This document shows positions 50,756 to 63,539 of a stretch of DNA of 64,000 nt, in pieces. The stretch covers positions 20,625,079-20,689,078 of the forward strand of contig CM049307.1 in NCBI GenBank assembly GCA_026874595.1, in the 5' to 3' direction. The DNA comes from Sipunculus nudus (lineage: Eukaryota; Annelida; Sipuncula; Golfingiida; Sipunculidae). The position numbers and the translations under genes were made by a program. Within the stretch, counting starts at the first letter, position 1, and each line of letters starts with the position of its first letter. Under the pieces are notes generated by a model, which did no database searches, was not told the DNA's origin, and saw only the letters and a program-made list of their open reading frames with translations.

Positions 50756-50773
50756 ATATATATATAGGTATAT

Positions 50774-50822
<49 letters not shown>
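50756..50822. repeat. (TA)n microsatellite
   Basis: About 66 bp with GG and AA interruptions; third TA tract within 430 bp. Confidence 0.95.
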
Positions 50823-50826
<4 letters not shown>

Positions 50827-51219
50827 TAGAATATAATCATTTTTATAAATATGGATGGAACGTGCATTGATTTGGTCCTAACTAAAGATATACTAAATTC
50901 ATTAATATTATAATAATATAAAACATTATATGACAAGTGAAATTAGCAGAAAATAAATATGTATTTCTATTTAACAGCATTTGAATAAAGAGTGCATGTC
51001 ATTTTTATGTTGAAGTTAAAGTCCAAAATGAATTTAAAATGGTAAATAGACGGACACATTTTTCGAGTGCGAAAATAAGAAAACGCACCCAGTGTCTGCA
51101 TAGGACACGATATATGAGCAAAATTACATGCAAGGAGAGATATGCAGGTACTTGGAATTATCATTACATCGACAAATGCCAATAAACTGATAGGTAATTA
51201 TAGATAAAGCTAAAACCAG

Positions 51220-51864
51220 TGCACGCACTGAGCTGACTCAAGCAGATATCAAGGACAATGCCGGCGAGATCTGTGACAACATGTCTTGTGGAGGGGAAGG
51301 GGTATTAACCACAATTCCCATGGTTGTATGGTCAAGTGACAGTCAGCCACGCTCTATTAGAGTCTTTACTTCACTTGGCACATTATGGCGTCACTTAGGG
51401 TGACACTATCAAGGGAGATGTGTGGATAATATGTGTGTATCTGTTGATGTGCGACCTGCGATGCCCCATTGGTATCAACTCATAATTACCTGACTATTCT
51501 CTGTTTTTAGCAGTAAGCGCCCCTTATCGTGTCAGCACCAATAACACACAAGCAACATCAGTGGTAAGATATAAACATATTTAATATGCACTCGTTAACA
51601 TTGAATGCCATAAATAGTTGCGTGAGATGTGTTTTGCTCATGCAGATAATTGCTCTGCGAGTCCAGGTTATGCAAATGTAAAACATTAGTGTCTTGTGTT
51701 AAATGTTTGCTATAGAAAACATATCAGTGTAGATTGTCTGTGTGATGTCATGAGATGAGTTAACAAGCTGATTTAGTCAGAATGACTAAATTTACCACAT
51801 ATAACCGTGGGAATGTACAATTCAAGTCCTCTGTGTGATTATGTGGCAGATTTTAGCGTTACTA
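51220..51864 (-). promoter_or_regulatory. UNCX 3' flank / probable 3' UTR with GC-richer patch
   Basis: Directly downstream of the UNCX stop codon. 51220-51550 is GC-richer and complex; the rest is AT-rich. An ATTAAA-type signal is present on the minus strand near 51579, but the transcript end cannot be fixed from sequence. Confidence 0.35.
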
Positions 51865-52779
51865 TCACCGCGATGAGAAAGATCTGTCCAGCGACGCTTC
51901 ATCAGTCAATGCATCACTGTCTGTGACGTCATTCGTTATGTCGTCTGCTTGAACACTTTTTGGCGGGATAGTTTCTTTGGCCTCGCGCTCACTGTAGGCC
52001 TCTTCTTCATGTTCAATACATATCGGATCAGGCTGTAATTCATTGTTCGTTATATTTTCAGATCTAAATCCCGAACTAAAGGTTTCTGATTCGGTTCTAA
52101 CGGGGTTATATTTAGCAGCAGATGGGGAGGAAAAAGTGGCTTCGGGGGAGGAAGGGCATGAGGTTTCGGGGGAGCTGGGAGTGGGGGGTCTCTCGACTTG
52201 GAAGCCCACGGGCTGTGTAACGGGGAAAAGGGGTAGCATGCCCAAACATAGAGGATTCATAGACTTGCTTGCCTGCACGCGGGGGTATTTAGAATTAGGC
52301 CGGCGGCCTCGTGGGACTTTCGGTGTCTCTAACAGGCTCTCTATGCTAAAAGGGCTCTTGAAATTGGATGGGGAGAGCTGATCGGATTCACAGCCCTTGC
52401 GCCCGGGGCTCTGTTCATCATAAATCCTATCACCAACCACATCAATATCCAACTCGCCGTGCGAGCTCGCCTCCTGGGAGTCATCACTTTCATTACATGT
52501 ACCGGTGACACTGCTTGAAGCATCTGGCGCGCTATTTTTCTCGGATGATTGTGAGAGGTCATCACTTCCGTTTGTAGGATTCTTGTCTGATCTTTTGAAT
52601 TTTTCCTCTACTCTTTTCCTCTTTTTCTCCAGTCTCTCTTTCTCACGCTTCTCTAACTCCTTGGGGTCTATGGGGTCACCGCTACAAGTCTTCGGATGTG
52701 CATTGTGGGCCGGTCTTCCGGGTCCTTTTTTGGTGTTCTCCTTTTTCCGCCATTTTGCTCGTCTGTTCTGGAACCAAAC
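51865..52779 (-). CDS. UNCX: UNCX exon 3: homeodomain helix 3 to C-terminus
   Basis: Minus-strand acceptor TTTCCTTGCAG. It starts [20 protein letters not shown] and runs 304 codons to TAG/TGA-type stop at 51867-51865. It contains the lysine-rich helix, a Ser/Asp-rich linker, eh1 FSIESLL and a Pro/Ser-rich segment ([19 protein letters not shown]). Confidence 0.97.
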   Translation of the reverse strand, partial: VWFQNRRAKWRKKENTKKGPGRPAHNAHPKTCSGDPIDPKELEKREKERLEKKRKRVEEKFKRSDKNPTNGSDDLSQSSEKNSAPDASSSVTGTCNESDDSQEASSHGELDIDVVGDRIYDEQSPGRKGCESDQLSPSNFKSPFSIESLLETPKVPRGRRPNSKYPRVQASKSMNPLCLGMLPLFPVTQPVGFQVERPPTPSSPETSCPSSPEATFSSPSAAKYNPVRTESETFSSGFRSENITNNELQPDPICIEHEEEAYSEREAKETIPPKSVQADDITNDVTDSDALTDEASLDRSFSSR

Positions 52780-52933
52780 CTGCAAGGAAAAAAAATAATT
52801 ATATTTATTTTGACAAAGTTTATGAACACCAACAACTATTCCTAAATTCACAAGCCTTGCACAAAGAAATATCCAGCTGTAGAAAACTAATTTGAGCTAG
52901 AAAAAAAACCTCTAATGCATGAAAGCGCAATTT

Positions 52934-52991
<58 letters not shown>

Positions 52992-54688
52992 CATGTTATG
53001 TATAAGTTAAGGCATTGTATGAAGAAATATACAGATTTACAGTCGGAATCAATGTATGAACTACCAAATATCGTATGCCAAAAGAATAAAAATATGCTAG
53101 TTTTGTTTTGTATTTGATCTAGCACATATTATTGTTTAAAATGATAGTCAAGTACAAAAAAAAGTTTTTTATTTGAAAGCAATACTTATACCTGTGGCAA
53201 TTAGAAATATTAATTCACTTTTAATAATCATAAAGGACTTTACACAGAATAGTACGTGCAGTGGATGCACGATAGTGTTTATTTTGAATAAATATCACAT
53301 AACTGATATTATTTTGAATATATCCCACATGCCATTTATACATTAAAGTGTATGCCGCATGGCATAATGTTCGATATTTAGGTTTTGTAATTTAATGTAT
53401 ATTTCAGTTATTTAAAGTTGATATTCCATTTTTGTGGTATATATGTTTTAAAAAAATTAAAATTATTTTTACACTTAATATGTGGTCCAATAGAATGCAT
53501 TCTATTCCGAACTGAAATCGATTATGATATGATCACGTGTCTACAGTTATACTTGTGTTGAATCATTATTTACGTGTGTGTCACTGGACCAGTGATATTA
53601 ATTACTGTGTAATAATAGTAAAGATATTTTTTTAAGATTTTATAATTAAATATATATTATAATTAAATATATTTTATATATTTTAATATCATGTTATGCT
53701 ATAATTATATAAAAATAAAACTTAACGTTTTATATAATTACGATTAAGGTATATATTTTAGGCTGCATGCATACTACCTGCGGAAAATTCAGGTTTTTCT
53801 ATATAAAATATAAATCATAAACATATATGAAGGTATATATTTTTTATTATAATCATAATGGTAAGTGCCTTCCGCAAAGGAGGATATAATTTAATAGTGA
53901 AAGGCGTCTAGACATTCTTAATTCAGACTCACAACAAGTTTAATGAAGACCCAAACTGAGACCATTGATCTGAGACCATCCAAAACAGAATCCCGCTGTC
54001 TTCAGATAATTGACGGGGCAAACACGCGCGCATTGTCAATCCATTGGAGATGAAACTTCAATGTGAAGTCAAGTGTCCACTTGTGCCCTAATTCGTTCAG
54101 TCTGTGCTGAATAGTTACAATATGGGTCTGTAATGGATTGAGGAATTACGCCCACGTCGGCTTAAGGACATGTAAATGAGAGTAAACGAGTGGCCGCAGT
54201 TAATTAAATGCGTGGGACTTTGCTAATAGTTGACGGTAAAGTTGTTTAAAAGAGAACAAATCTGTTAATCCCGGACAATGCGCTGTCCGTGAGTACCGCG
54301 GGTCGTGAACAATGGTAACATCTGTACCCCAGCATTATCACAGACATCGCTAAATGATGCCACTCGCCCCTCTCCCCTGGGTCCGCCTTATGGTCCGCGG
54401 TGTATGGACGGGCGTGCGTGAAAACGGGCCGGTATAAAAACAACTCTACTATATATGGTTCTGCTAATTACGGTTATCAAAAAGAGATGATCGATTTGAA
54501 CGTGTTAGTTTAGACAGGAAACTCACATGTTAAAACCTACATGTACTAAATAGTATATTTCTGAACAACCATTGTCCGCATCCATGCCAAATATCTTCAT
54601 TAAATGAATGGTTGGTTTGAACTAATTGTCAAAAGATGATCAAAATATATACATGAAAAACAAAGGGGTAAAAGATTCCAATTAGTTT

Positions 54689-54744
<56 letters not shown>

Positions 54745-56489
54745 AGCGCAATTATCGTTGTATTCTTTTATATATCTAGGTATGCATAATGTCCGAATGT
54801 CTAGTTTAGTTAAGGGTAACCTGGTTATTATTCAGTAAAAAGTCAAACTTCAGACTATATGATACAGTAAAAAGTCAAACTTCAGACTATATGATATATA
54901 TTAGTATAAAATATATGATTATAGTAATTCGTAAATCTTTTGGACAAACATACCATGAAATATATAGGGTTAAAAATGTTACGCTTGTGCTTTTTAAACC
55001 ATGCGCATCTTAAATTGAAAAAAAATGTATCATTACAATAAAAAAAAAACACCTTTTCAGCAAAAATCTCTGGTTTAGACAAATATCTTAATTGACTTCG
55101 GAAATAATATCAGGTATACAAATATAATATATATATTTGTATTTCGAATCATCACGTCTCTGAACAATGAGGTTTTAGCCTTTGCCTCCCCGAGTTAGTC
55201 TGAAGATCGACCCCATGTCATACTAAATTTGTCCTGGGTCAGTAACTTCCTGAATGCGAGTAATGTGTGGTAGGTGTCATTCCATTCTTAAAGTCTCATT
55301 TTTATTACCACTCCATCAGCTCAATTTTCGATATAAGATATAAGCTAGAGTATTCAATATATGCTCAGACATCGATTGTGAACACAAGTTCGTTTTGAGA
55401 CGGCCCCCCGGTTGTTTCAGTCGTGGACCCGGGGTCTCATCAGATAGCTGAGCCGACGCGCAGATTTGCCAAACCATCGGCCGCTCACGAAGTAATTGAT
55501 TCATAACTTGCATGCAATCGCGTAATTGATCTAATCTGAAGAGAAACACAACGAGTGTGGGACAAATGGCCCAATCTTAATTAGCTACTCAAGAATTATA
55601 ATGAATAGCACAAGTGACAAGGCTATTGATCTAAAGTAATTTGCTCTTCTCTGTACTTGCCGTCTTTGTTAAACTGGGCTGTCCCGGGTTTCGGGCCCAT
55701 TAACAAAATCAAATCATTTATACAATATTTGTTTTAACAGGTATTCACAGTTCGAGCCAAGGTTGATACGAATCTTCTTTCGGGAAGAGTTCATACTTTC
55801 ATTTCATTTCCTATACTATTTTTTAACAATGATTTCACCTTTGATTTGGTGTATCAGGCTGCTGTCAGTTTTCCTGATGCAAAATAGGAAGAGGAGATAG
55901 ATGTCCATATAACATGAATCAGTCCACCTGACTCAGTCTTATATGTATATATGTAATTCTAAAGTGTAAAATTAAAACATTGTCGTCGAAATATCCTGTT
56001 TCTTTTTCTTGGTGTGTTTAATTCTAATTGAATTTCCTGTTTTTGCTGTGCTAAAATCTGAGGCTTTTTTAATAAATATTTTTTTCCAATATATATTTGA
56101 TATTTCTGCACTAACTAAACATATAACCCAGACTCAATATTTAAATAGACATGCATTCTCTAATCGAAATGTTATAATCCACCGAAAATTTGTTCCTTTT
56201 TAGTATAGATTTAATATACTTTATAGTCTTACTGGTACGTGTTATAACATTTTCTATCAAATTGAATAAAAAGAATGAGAGAACTTTAAAAATAACAAAC
56301 ACTATGGAAAAAGAAACATACACAGAATTACAAAACACGAATAATATCCCTGACAAAAAATGTGAATGAGCTGCATTAAAAAAATATATGTATATATAGC
56401 TGTGTGTTTATATAGTCGTAACATGGTGAAGGAGAGAAGGTGTGGATGCGGTTGGTTCATTCCGACTCCTACAGACACTATATATATAT

Positions 56490-56544
<55 letters not shown>

Positions 56545-58089
56545 TGTATATATATAGGGACTTCGGATAGCGCTATGGCACTTTGGCAAAAAAAAATCCC
56601 CTCTGACGTTCTGACGAAAAACTTACCAAAGAAAACCTGATGCCTTTTTTGGGGAAAAATAAAGCTATTATTAATTACAAATCCAAATAAATTTTACTCT
56701 ATGCATGCAGGGTATAGAAAAAAAATAGTTACCTGAACACGTGACTCTGCCAGGTCTAAGCGAAGTGCCAGCGCCTCGCGCATGAATACATCTGGGTAAT
56801 GACTGTCTTGGAACGCCCTTTCTAGTTCTTCCAACTGCCATCCGCTGAAATTAGTCCGCGTCCTCCGTCTCTTCTGGCTCTGGGCGTCTTTCCCATCTTC
56901 ATCCACTGAAAAAAATGTCAAGAAAACGTGGATAGTTTGTATAAATGAAACGTCATAAGTTATAATTAATTAAATTGATGATTAACAATTCCGTTTCCTC
57001 TTTATTTTCTTAATTTTATTTAAGGTTTTGTTTTTTTCCACCCATTATACACATAATTGTTTATAAAACCTATTACACTGAGAAGCCTTTTTTTTTACAC
57101 TTGCTGTTTTGTGTCGCTTGCTTTAGTCATGCATATTCCCATTTGAATTCATTGAAAGTTTCTGTCCTTGGTGATATTTTGTTCATATGCTTTTTTTAAA
57201 AATCAGCCAGTCACGGAAAATTGTGAAATATATATACATTCGCTATATACAAACTGCATCTCAACTAACCTATATATGTAAGTTTAGCAAAAAACCCTCC
57301 GACGAACAAGGTCCATACATCATGTATATATATCATGCAACATATATTATTTATGTTGATGTTCCCCTTTCTTTGTTTATCTTTTATCCCATTAATTATA
57401 TTCCAGCATTTTGTAAATTTTTAATAAAGTTTATAATAGCCTTACTAGCTATATATCTTTAAAATAAACTTCAAATTAATAAAGCTAGGAAAATATAAAA
57501 GAAAAGAATAACATGAAAGGCCAGGTATGTTCAATAAGTTTTTTTTGCGATATACGAATACAGATTATAGGAATTATATTATACTATAAATAACTGAAAT
57601 AATAAGTTAAGAGCACTTGTTTTGTATATATTAATACCGTAATGTAACAGGTGATTATGAGAAGAAGATTGCTCTTTTATAATGTTATTCTATTTTATTA
57701 TAGATATATACCTTTTTCCATTAGATTTCATATTCACATGAAATTACACATAACTTTAACTTTCTACATGAAAAATTGAATATTTGTAAATATATACATA
57801 ATAAAAACACTTGGAAACTAATCAGGCCATGCCCGGCCAGTCACGTATAGCCCAGGGTTTGTTCGACCATGTTAATAAAGGATAGACTTCCAAAAGAAGA
57901 GTCATTTTCTCATTATACCTTAAAAGGCGTTTCAGAGCGATCGAGGATTACAGAGGCAATTACGTAATCGAGATGCTGGACCGCACCCGTGAGCAGGGTC
58001 GTCACGTGCATCGTGTGTTTGCTTAGAAACTGAAGCTCATATGAAAAGGACATCGACCATAAAAACCTATGAATCTTTCCTTTTCAAAT

Positions 58090-58145
<56 letters not shown>

Positions 58146-58423
58146 AATATATAAGTGAACCATCTTAGCGCAGTTAATTTATACCACAATTTGCATAGAT
58201 TTCATATATTAGATTATCGATATTATATAAAGAACATGGCTAAATCATCTAAAATCATATTTCTGGCGACGAAAGGTCTCAGCAATACAAGAAAATTTCA
58301 CTTAATTTGTATGTCTATAAAAAATATTGACATAAATGTATACAGGTGTTACGTATACTTGAGGTGTACCAAGTGGCCCCCTCGCTCTACTGCACCCACT
58401 CACTTCATTACATGCATCATATA

Positions 58424-58486
<63 letters not shown>

Positions 58487-59490
58487 ATTTATATATATAT
58501 ATTTATTTATATATTGATATATATATTCGGATAAAAGTTCATTTCCCCTTAATAAAAAAACACCGGGATCCTATATTTCGTAGTTCAACACCTATATATA
58601 TATAGGTAATCATGCATTATGTATCAAAATTCACGTTTTACATAAGAATCACATATATATTTATATTTAATACATATATATATGATTATATATATATATA
58701 CATATGTGTGTATATATATATATATATACAAACATATATGGAAGTGTTTATTTATATATATATATATATATAAATAATCATTTATAATCTTATGTAACAA
58801 TGTATTTTAAAACGATGCTGTTTCGATGTGAAAATATCACTGCTAAGTATATACGTTAGCTGCATCTGTGAGTCATCAATGTAATCATGAGTCACTTTAA
58901 TTTAATGGAAACACTTTTACACACTTTTAGAATACTGTTTATAAAAACTATACCAGTGTTTAGAACACTTCAAAAGAATGTCCCGCACCAAAAGAAGATA
59001 AAAACATTTCAGACAAAAAAAAAGTAAAATTACATGGCAGTGAATTTAAATTCTAGACAGTTATCGACCTAATTAGTAATCTGATATCTCTGTCTATTCA
59101 ACAGTCTGCGGAAGGATTTTCATTGATTTGTGAATTTAACGTAACTTCAGGATTCACTTTAATTCTGTATTCAGATAATCACAGGAGTTAACAATGAAGT
59201 AACAAAATGATATGTATTTACTTACCAGAGTCCTTATGAGAATTTCCATCCACCGAGTCCCGCCCGGGGGGTCCCCCGTCGTGCCTCCCGCTGCCCAGGG
59301 GGTCGAACCGAAAAGGCGACTGTCCCGGACTGTGACAGGGGCGAAAGAAACCCGAGGATATAACCCCGGGGTAGTCAATCACCCCCGGGGCAAAGGGTGG
59401 GGAGTGATGTCCACGTCCTCCGAGCAGAGCTCCGTACGCTGACAGAGAACTCGGAAAAGCTATGTATGGAGAAGTAGTAAAAGCGTCCAT
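51865..59490 (-). CDS. UNCX: UNCX homeobox transcription factor, three exons
   Basis: A DNA-binding regulator, nuclear, of the Q50 paired-like homeobox class. Exons on the minus strand: 59490-59226, 56905-56733, 52779-51865, joined in phase (1, then 0), giving 450 residues. ATG at 59490 is supported by an in-frame TGA two codons upstream. The homeodomain spans about 101-160, with Phe108 (position 8), Trp148 (48), Gln150 (50) and Asn151 (51), and is split by an intron between positions 46 and 47, as is common in paired-class genes. [15 protein letters not shown] directly after it and the basic Glu/Lys-rich helix at about 183-212 are diagnostic of UNCX/Unc-4. FSIESLL (290-296) fits an eh1 Groucho-binding motif, implying repression. 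The acidic Ser-rich C-terminus has no recognised fold. In other animals UNCX/Unc-4 acts in somite or neuron patterning (family knowledge). Confidence 0.97.
52936..52988. repeat. (TA)n microsatellite
   Basis: About 52 bp of perfect TA, 160 bp inside intron 2 from the exon 3 acceptor. Confidence 0.97.
53890..54470. promoter_or_regulatory. GC-richer island in UNCX intron 2
   Basis: About 580 bp of complex sequence including AGTTAATTAAATGCG (homeodomain-type TAAT cores) and a GC-rich end with GGTCCGCGGTGTATGGACGG. No ORF. Candidate intronic enhancer. Confidence 0.35.
54692..54741. repeat. (TA)n microsatellite
   Basis: About 50 bp of perfect TA in UNCX intron 2. Confidence 0.97.
54833..54896. 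repeat. Perfect 32-bp tandem duplication
   Basis: CAGTAAAAAGTCAAACTTCA followed by GACTATATGATA, twice without a mismatch. Confidence 0.97.
55190..55720. promoter_or_regulatory. GC-richer island in UNCX intron 2
   Basis: About 530 bp with GACGGCCCCCCGGTTG and TCGTGGACCCGGGG. Frames are short. Candidate regulatory element by composition. Confidence 0.3.
56479..56557. repeat. (TA)n microsatellite
   Basis: About 79 bp with TT and CA/TG interruptions, 176 bp from UNCX exon 2. Confidence 0.95.
56733..56905 (-). CDS. UNCX: UNCX exon 2: homeodomain helices 1-2
   Basis: Minus-strand acceptor CATTTTTTTCAG and donor GTTCAG/GTAACT. It encodes [20 protein letters not shown], then [11 protein letters not shown] and residues up to LAESRVQ, the first 46 homeodomain positions. 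Confidence 0.97.
58092..58142. repeat. (TA)n microsatellite
   Basis: About 50 bp of perfect TA. Confidence 0.97.
58426..58526. repeat. (TA)n microsatellite with degenerate end
   Basis: About 55 bp of perfect TA, then TATTTATATA-type variants. Confidence 0.95.
58660..58772. repeat. Degenerate TA-rich cluster
   Basis: Several short TATATA runs broken by single bases in UNCX intron 1. Confidence 0.85.
59226..59490 (-). CDS. UNCX: UNCX exon 1: N-terminus
   Basis: Encodes 88 residues from [20 protein letters not shown] to HKDS, Gly/Pro-rich before the homeodomain. Donor on the minus strand: TCTG/GTAAG. Higher GC than flanks. Confidence 0.95.
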
Positions 59491-59960
59491 AATTCTTCAA
59501 TAAATATTTATAAAAAAAACGCAAGTTGAAGTCTGATTACTATAATTATAAAAATGACTTGAAGTCTTCTCTGTTTACTTAACCAAGTCTTGTATACAAG
59601 GATGGTGAACTCGCTATAGCATCATCTGTTACGGTGATAGCATGTTGTAGACGCTGCGGCTGTTTGGGTATCTGTCATGTGTAGTCCTTGCAGCCGAATA
59701 CCTGATGCGACAGTGACCTGCCTCATTTAAACACGATCTGGCTGCGCGGCAGGAAATGTACCGTCCATGTTTATTTCACATCCTTACACCACTTGTGTGG
59801 TTGTAGATTTCATGCCCATGATAGCGGATCCAACGAGCATGTGACGAGGGGGGTGTGGCCTATGTTGCTGATCTGTCAATCAAACGCCATGTTCATCACC
59901 TTGCCATGAATGAAAGTGACACCCTGGTCGGCATGCATAATAAATGTTGAATTTGTCTCT
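59491..59960 (-). promoter_or_regulatory. UNCX 5' flank / promoter region
   Basis: GC-richer patch directly upstream of the UNCX start. On the minus strand an A/T-rich TTTTTATAAATATTT lies about 25 bp before the ATG, too close to serve as TATA unless the leader is very short. The transcription start is not determinable. Confidence 0.45.
59873..59882 (-). promoter_or_regulatory. PBX/MEIS-type composite site
   Basis: The minus strand reads TGATTGACAG, an exact match to the known PBX-MEIS decamer, about 383-392 bp upstream of the UNCX ATG. A ten-base match is expected by chance only about 0.1 times in 64 kb on both strands. Confidence 0.45.
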
Positions 59961-61027
59961 TATACTTGAGCGCTTTCTTGTCAGTGTAATGAGATTTACC
60001 GCACAGAGAATGATGTCGACTTGTCAAAGCAAATACTGACTTTCAATTTTAAGAGGCAATTAATGTCGAGAGTGAACTCAGCTATGAATAAATTGATGTA
60101 TCTCTGCTGGGAGTCAAGAGAAGATATATTAAAATTTACATGATAGAATTTCAGATACAAACAATACTTTGAAGTCATATACAACTCGGCCTTTTGTCAG
60201 TCTCAACAGTTGCCGTCGTATACATCATATCGTAATATCAGTCCTTTTGGGGAGAATTGGACATATGCCGGATGACCGGCTGGAGTCTCTGTATTTATGC
60301 GACGTCCTCGACATATTACATACGGTCCGGTTATGTTTGCCAAGCACCTAAAGAATATTATAATTAAATTGGGCCATGATATGACGTATGTAAATCATAT
60401 TTTCCAGGCTCTGACTGTGAACCTTGGCTCTGGGGATCATAAAGGTCATACCGTTAAACTATCTATGGAGCTTTTAGTTAAACGTTTAACATTAATACGT
60501 TTGCAAATGTGCTTGCATTTTTCCCAGTGGAATGGCTTGGATTTTGCTTAACTTTCCTATAGACCACACATGTTGCTATAAATGGTTTAAGTGTGCTCCG
60601 CTGAACATTGATTGGTGAGAATAAGCCTAAAAAACATGTTTTATGTCACTGATATAATCAGCCTTATTATTTTTAATTTTTCATTTAAGTTTAACAGACA
60701 GGGATTTTTATCTGACATGTTGGTTTTACTGCCTTATAAATCCACATGGTGAAACTTAATATGATATTTACTGTGTGATAAATACCATATGGTTTAAATG
60801 TCATATATAAGCATATGTATATAACTTATGTTTAGAAGGAATTCGGCTTGGCCCTTGCACTATACAGTTGTATATATGGTTTTACGTTCGCCAAAGCCTA
60901 AAGAGTATATATGGATAAACTTCGTATAGTGCTATATCAGGACATGCAGAGATGTATAATGTATATCATATATTGATAGGAATGAAGGTATAATTGATAA
61001 TTAAATAAAAAATATTTAATTATAAAT

Positions 61028-61030
<3 letters not shown>
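59961..61030. other. Gene-free stretch upstream of UNCX
   Basis: Mixed composition with frames of 60-84 codons (60169-60551) that show no protein character. No exon recognised. Confidence 0.5.

Positions 61031-61089
<59 letters not shown>
61031..61089. repeat. (TA)n microsatellite
   Basis: About 59 bp of perfect TA. Confidence 0.97.
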
Positions 61090-61091
<2 letters not shown>

Positions 61092-61736
61092 TATTATGAT
61101 GGCAAATATATAACTTCGTGACCTAAGTGGTCTCGTCTTCTCGTTAATATGTGAAGTTCTAGAGAATGTTGTATGTCCATGCAAGCATGCAGGTTTATTT
61201 ATGTGATTTGGCTGCTGCAGGACCGTGCCTGGCGTGAAAAAGTTGGTCACGTGCATGACGATGCATTGTTTTAGTTTGCTAAAAACATAGATCAAGACTG
61301 CGTTCCCGTGCTATAGACTATGCCGCGTCTCACTTTTAAGGTTTAATATGATTTTATTTTTTAACTGATCAAAGTTATATATGTATAAGTTTCAGCTGAA
61401 CAATCTCAGTTAAACAAACATGCACACATACACACAAATTTTTACACATGTCCAGACACATATATATGTGTGTATACCTGTATCCTAGACGTGAAAAGTG
61501 ACAACATGTTAATTGTACAAGCAAAGCTATTAAAAAAGGAATAATAAAGGTGCATGTCTTATGTATAATCAGTAATGGATATAGATTATTCAATTGAAAT
61601 ATAATAATTAACTTCCATATAAAGTATCATATATACTATACTGTATATATATATATCATTAATAAATATACATTGATAGGTTATATATAATAATTAGTTA
61701 TATTTATTATAATTAATATATAATTAGTTATACATA

Positions 61737-61891
<155 letters not shown>

Positions 61892-62159
61892 GGTGCGACT
61901 GCATGTCTCTGCACTTCTGGGCAATCTATTGTCAAGATTAAAGCAATCAAGCTTGATAATTAAAAGGTTAGCTTTATTGTCCCTGGATCAAACAGATGAT
62001 GGAAGTTTAAGTTGGGCACTTTCATTAAAATGCACAAAGTAAAATTTACAGCCTAAATTTACTCTCTTGGTCTCCACAATACATATTTAATTGTCGGAAG
62101 GATAAAATTTAGCGCACTTCCTCTATTAGATATATTAGAGGAACATCCTTTATAAAACG

Positions 62160-62460
62160 TTTTCATTTGTTGGTGCTTTGATCTGCGTTTACAGAAAGCT
62201 TAACGTCTATAATGTTACATGTTGTATTCCATTAGATATGGCCGTTGGTTTTTATTGGACCCTCAATACTTGCACCCAGTGACCTTGCATTGTTTCAGGT
62301 TGTAAATTTCACCGGCGCGTGGCGCTGCCCATTATTTCCGTCTAATGCACGGGTCAGTTTCAAAATGCCCATTAGTGGCCTAGATTCTAACAGGGTCTGT
62401 AATTTAGCTACACATTTTTTAACATTAATGTTGCATACATATGGCTATACCTGATATTTA
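62160..62460. promoter_or_regulatory. GC-richer non-coding island
   Basis: About 300 bp containing ACCGGCGCGTGGCGCTGCC and two CCATTAG motifs. The single 69-codon frame has no protein character. Confidence 0.3.
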
Positions 62461-62731
62461 CGGTCATGCATGGAAGCCATAACACTCAATCCCTCTAATT
62501 ATATAATATATCCAATAACTGAAATGGAAACCCTATATATATAAGGATTAATTATTATCACTGTATCCGTTTGTAAAGCGAGTTTCTCCAGACACTAATG
62601 CAATGCAATCTATTTCAAAAGTTCAAATTTCAATGAAAGACTTAAAAAAGATGGTTCCTCTTGCGCTTACAGTACAGACGAACTGATGGCTCAAAGTAAA
62701 ACCATATGATTATATATACGCAGATTCTGTT

Positions 62732-62738
<7 letters not shown>

Positions 62739-62798
<60 letters not shown>
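62739..62798. repeat. (TA)n microsatellite
   Basis: About 59 bp of perfect TA. Confidence 0.97.
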
Positions 62799-62802
<4 letters not shown>

Positions 62803-63539
62803 GTGGAGCGGGAACACGTAATAAGTGTTATATATATATTTATAATTTATATGTATATGTATTACTATACATTATACATATACAATTATACATAAACATA
62901 ATTGTTTGTTAATTTATATAATTACAGTTTCAAATAAAGATTAAGAATCTATAATCTAGTAAATGAATTGAAGGTTAGTGATAAAAAAAATAAATGCATA
63001 CTTAATTTAATATAAATTAGGTCCTATAGAGTTAAACGCTTTGACATGTATTTTGTTATATTCTCACAAATTATATAACCCGTGTTCATTTCTCCTTTTA
63101 TTATTCCTTTTTCATTCTATTCTCCTCTATAACCTTATCGTCGGTTCTATTCGAGATATCAGGGAGAGAATAAAGTTAACAGCAGACATTTCTCGGCTGT
63201 AACAGAAAGAGAACACGTGACATTGTGACAGAAAAAAAAACTGAAAAAGCAATTTCATTTGTCTTAGTTTCATGTTTATTATTTCATTAATTTCGTCTAT
63301 AAACTGGACAGTAATAGCTGATTGGACAAAGGATGTATAATTCATAACCATTAACACAAAGCCCTGGCCGCGTGGTGGCACTACGGCTGCTGAATGAATG
63401 TCAGAAAAAAAGCGTGCTATCTGTTACTAATATTTGTCTTAATGCCACGAGGTGATTCCTATCATTACAAAACTTCATTACTGAAGAAAGCTTGCACCAT
63501 TTTCACCGCACACATAATAACCATTACTCTCACATAATA

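Larger units (their letters stand above)
52780..56732 (-). other. UNCX intron 2
   Basis: 3.95 kb. Contains (TA)n tracts, a 32-bp tandem duplication (54833-54896), and two GC-richer non-coding patches (53890-54470, 55190-55720) that may be regulatory. Confidence 0.8.
56906..59225 (-). other. UNCX intron 1
   Basis: 2.3 kb, mostly AT-rich with several TA tracts. A GC-richer patch at 57820-58040 (GATCGAGGATTACAGAGGCA, TTACGTAATCGAG) stands out and may be regulatory. Confidence 0.75.
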
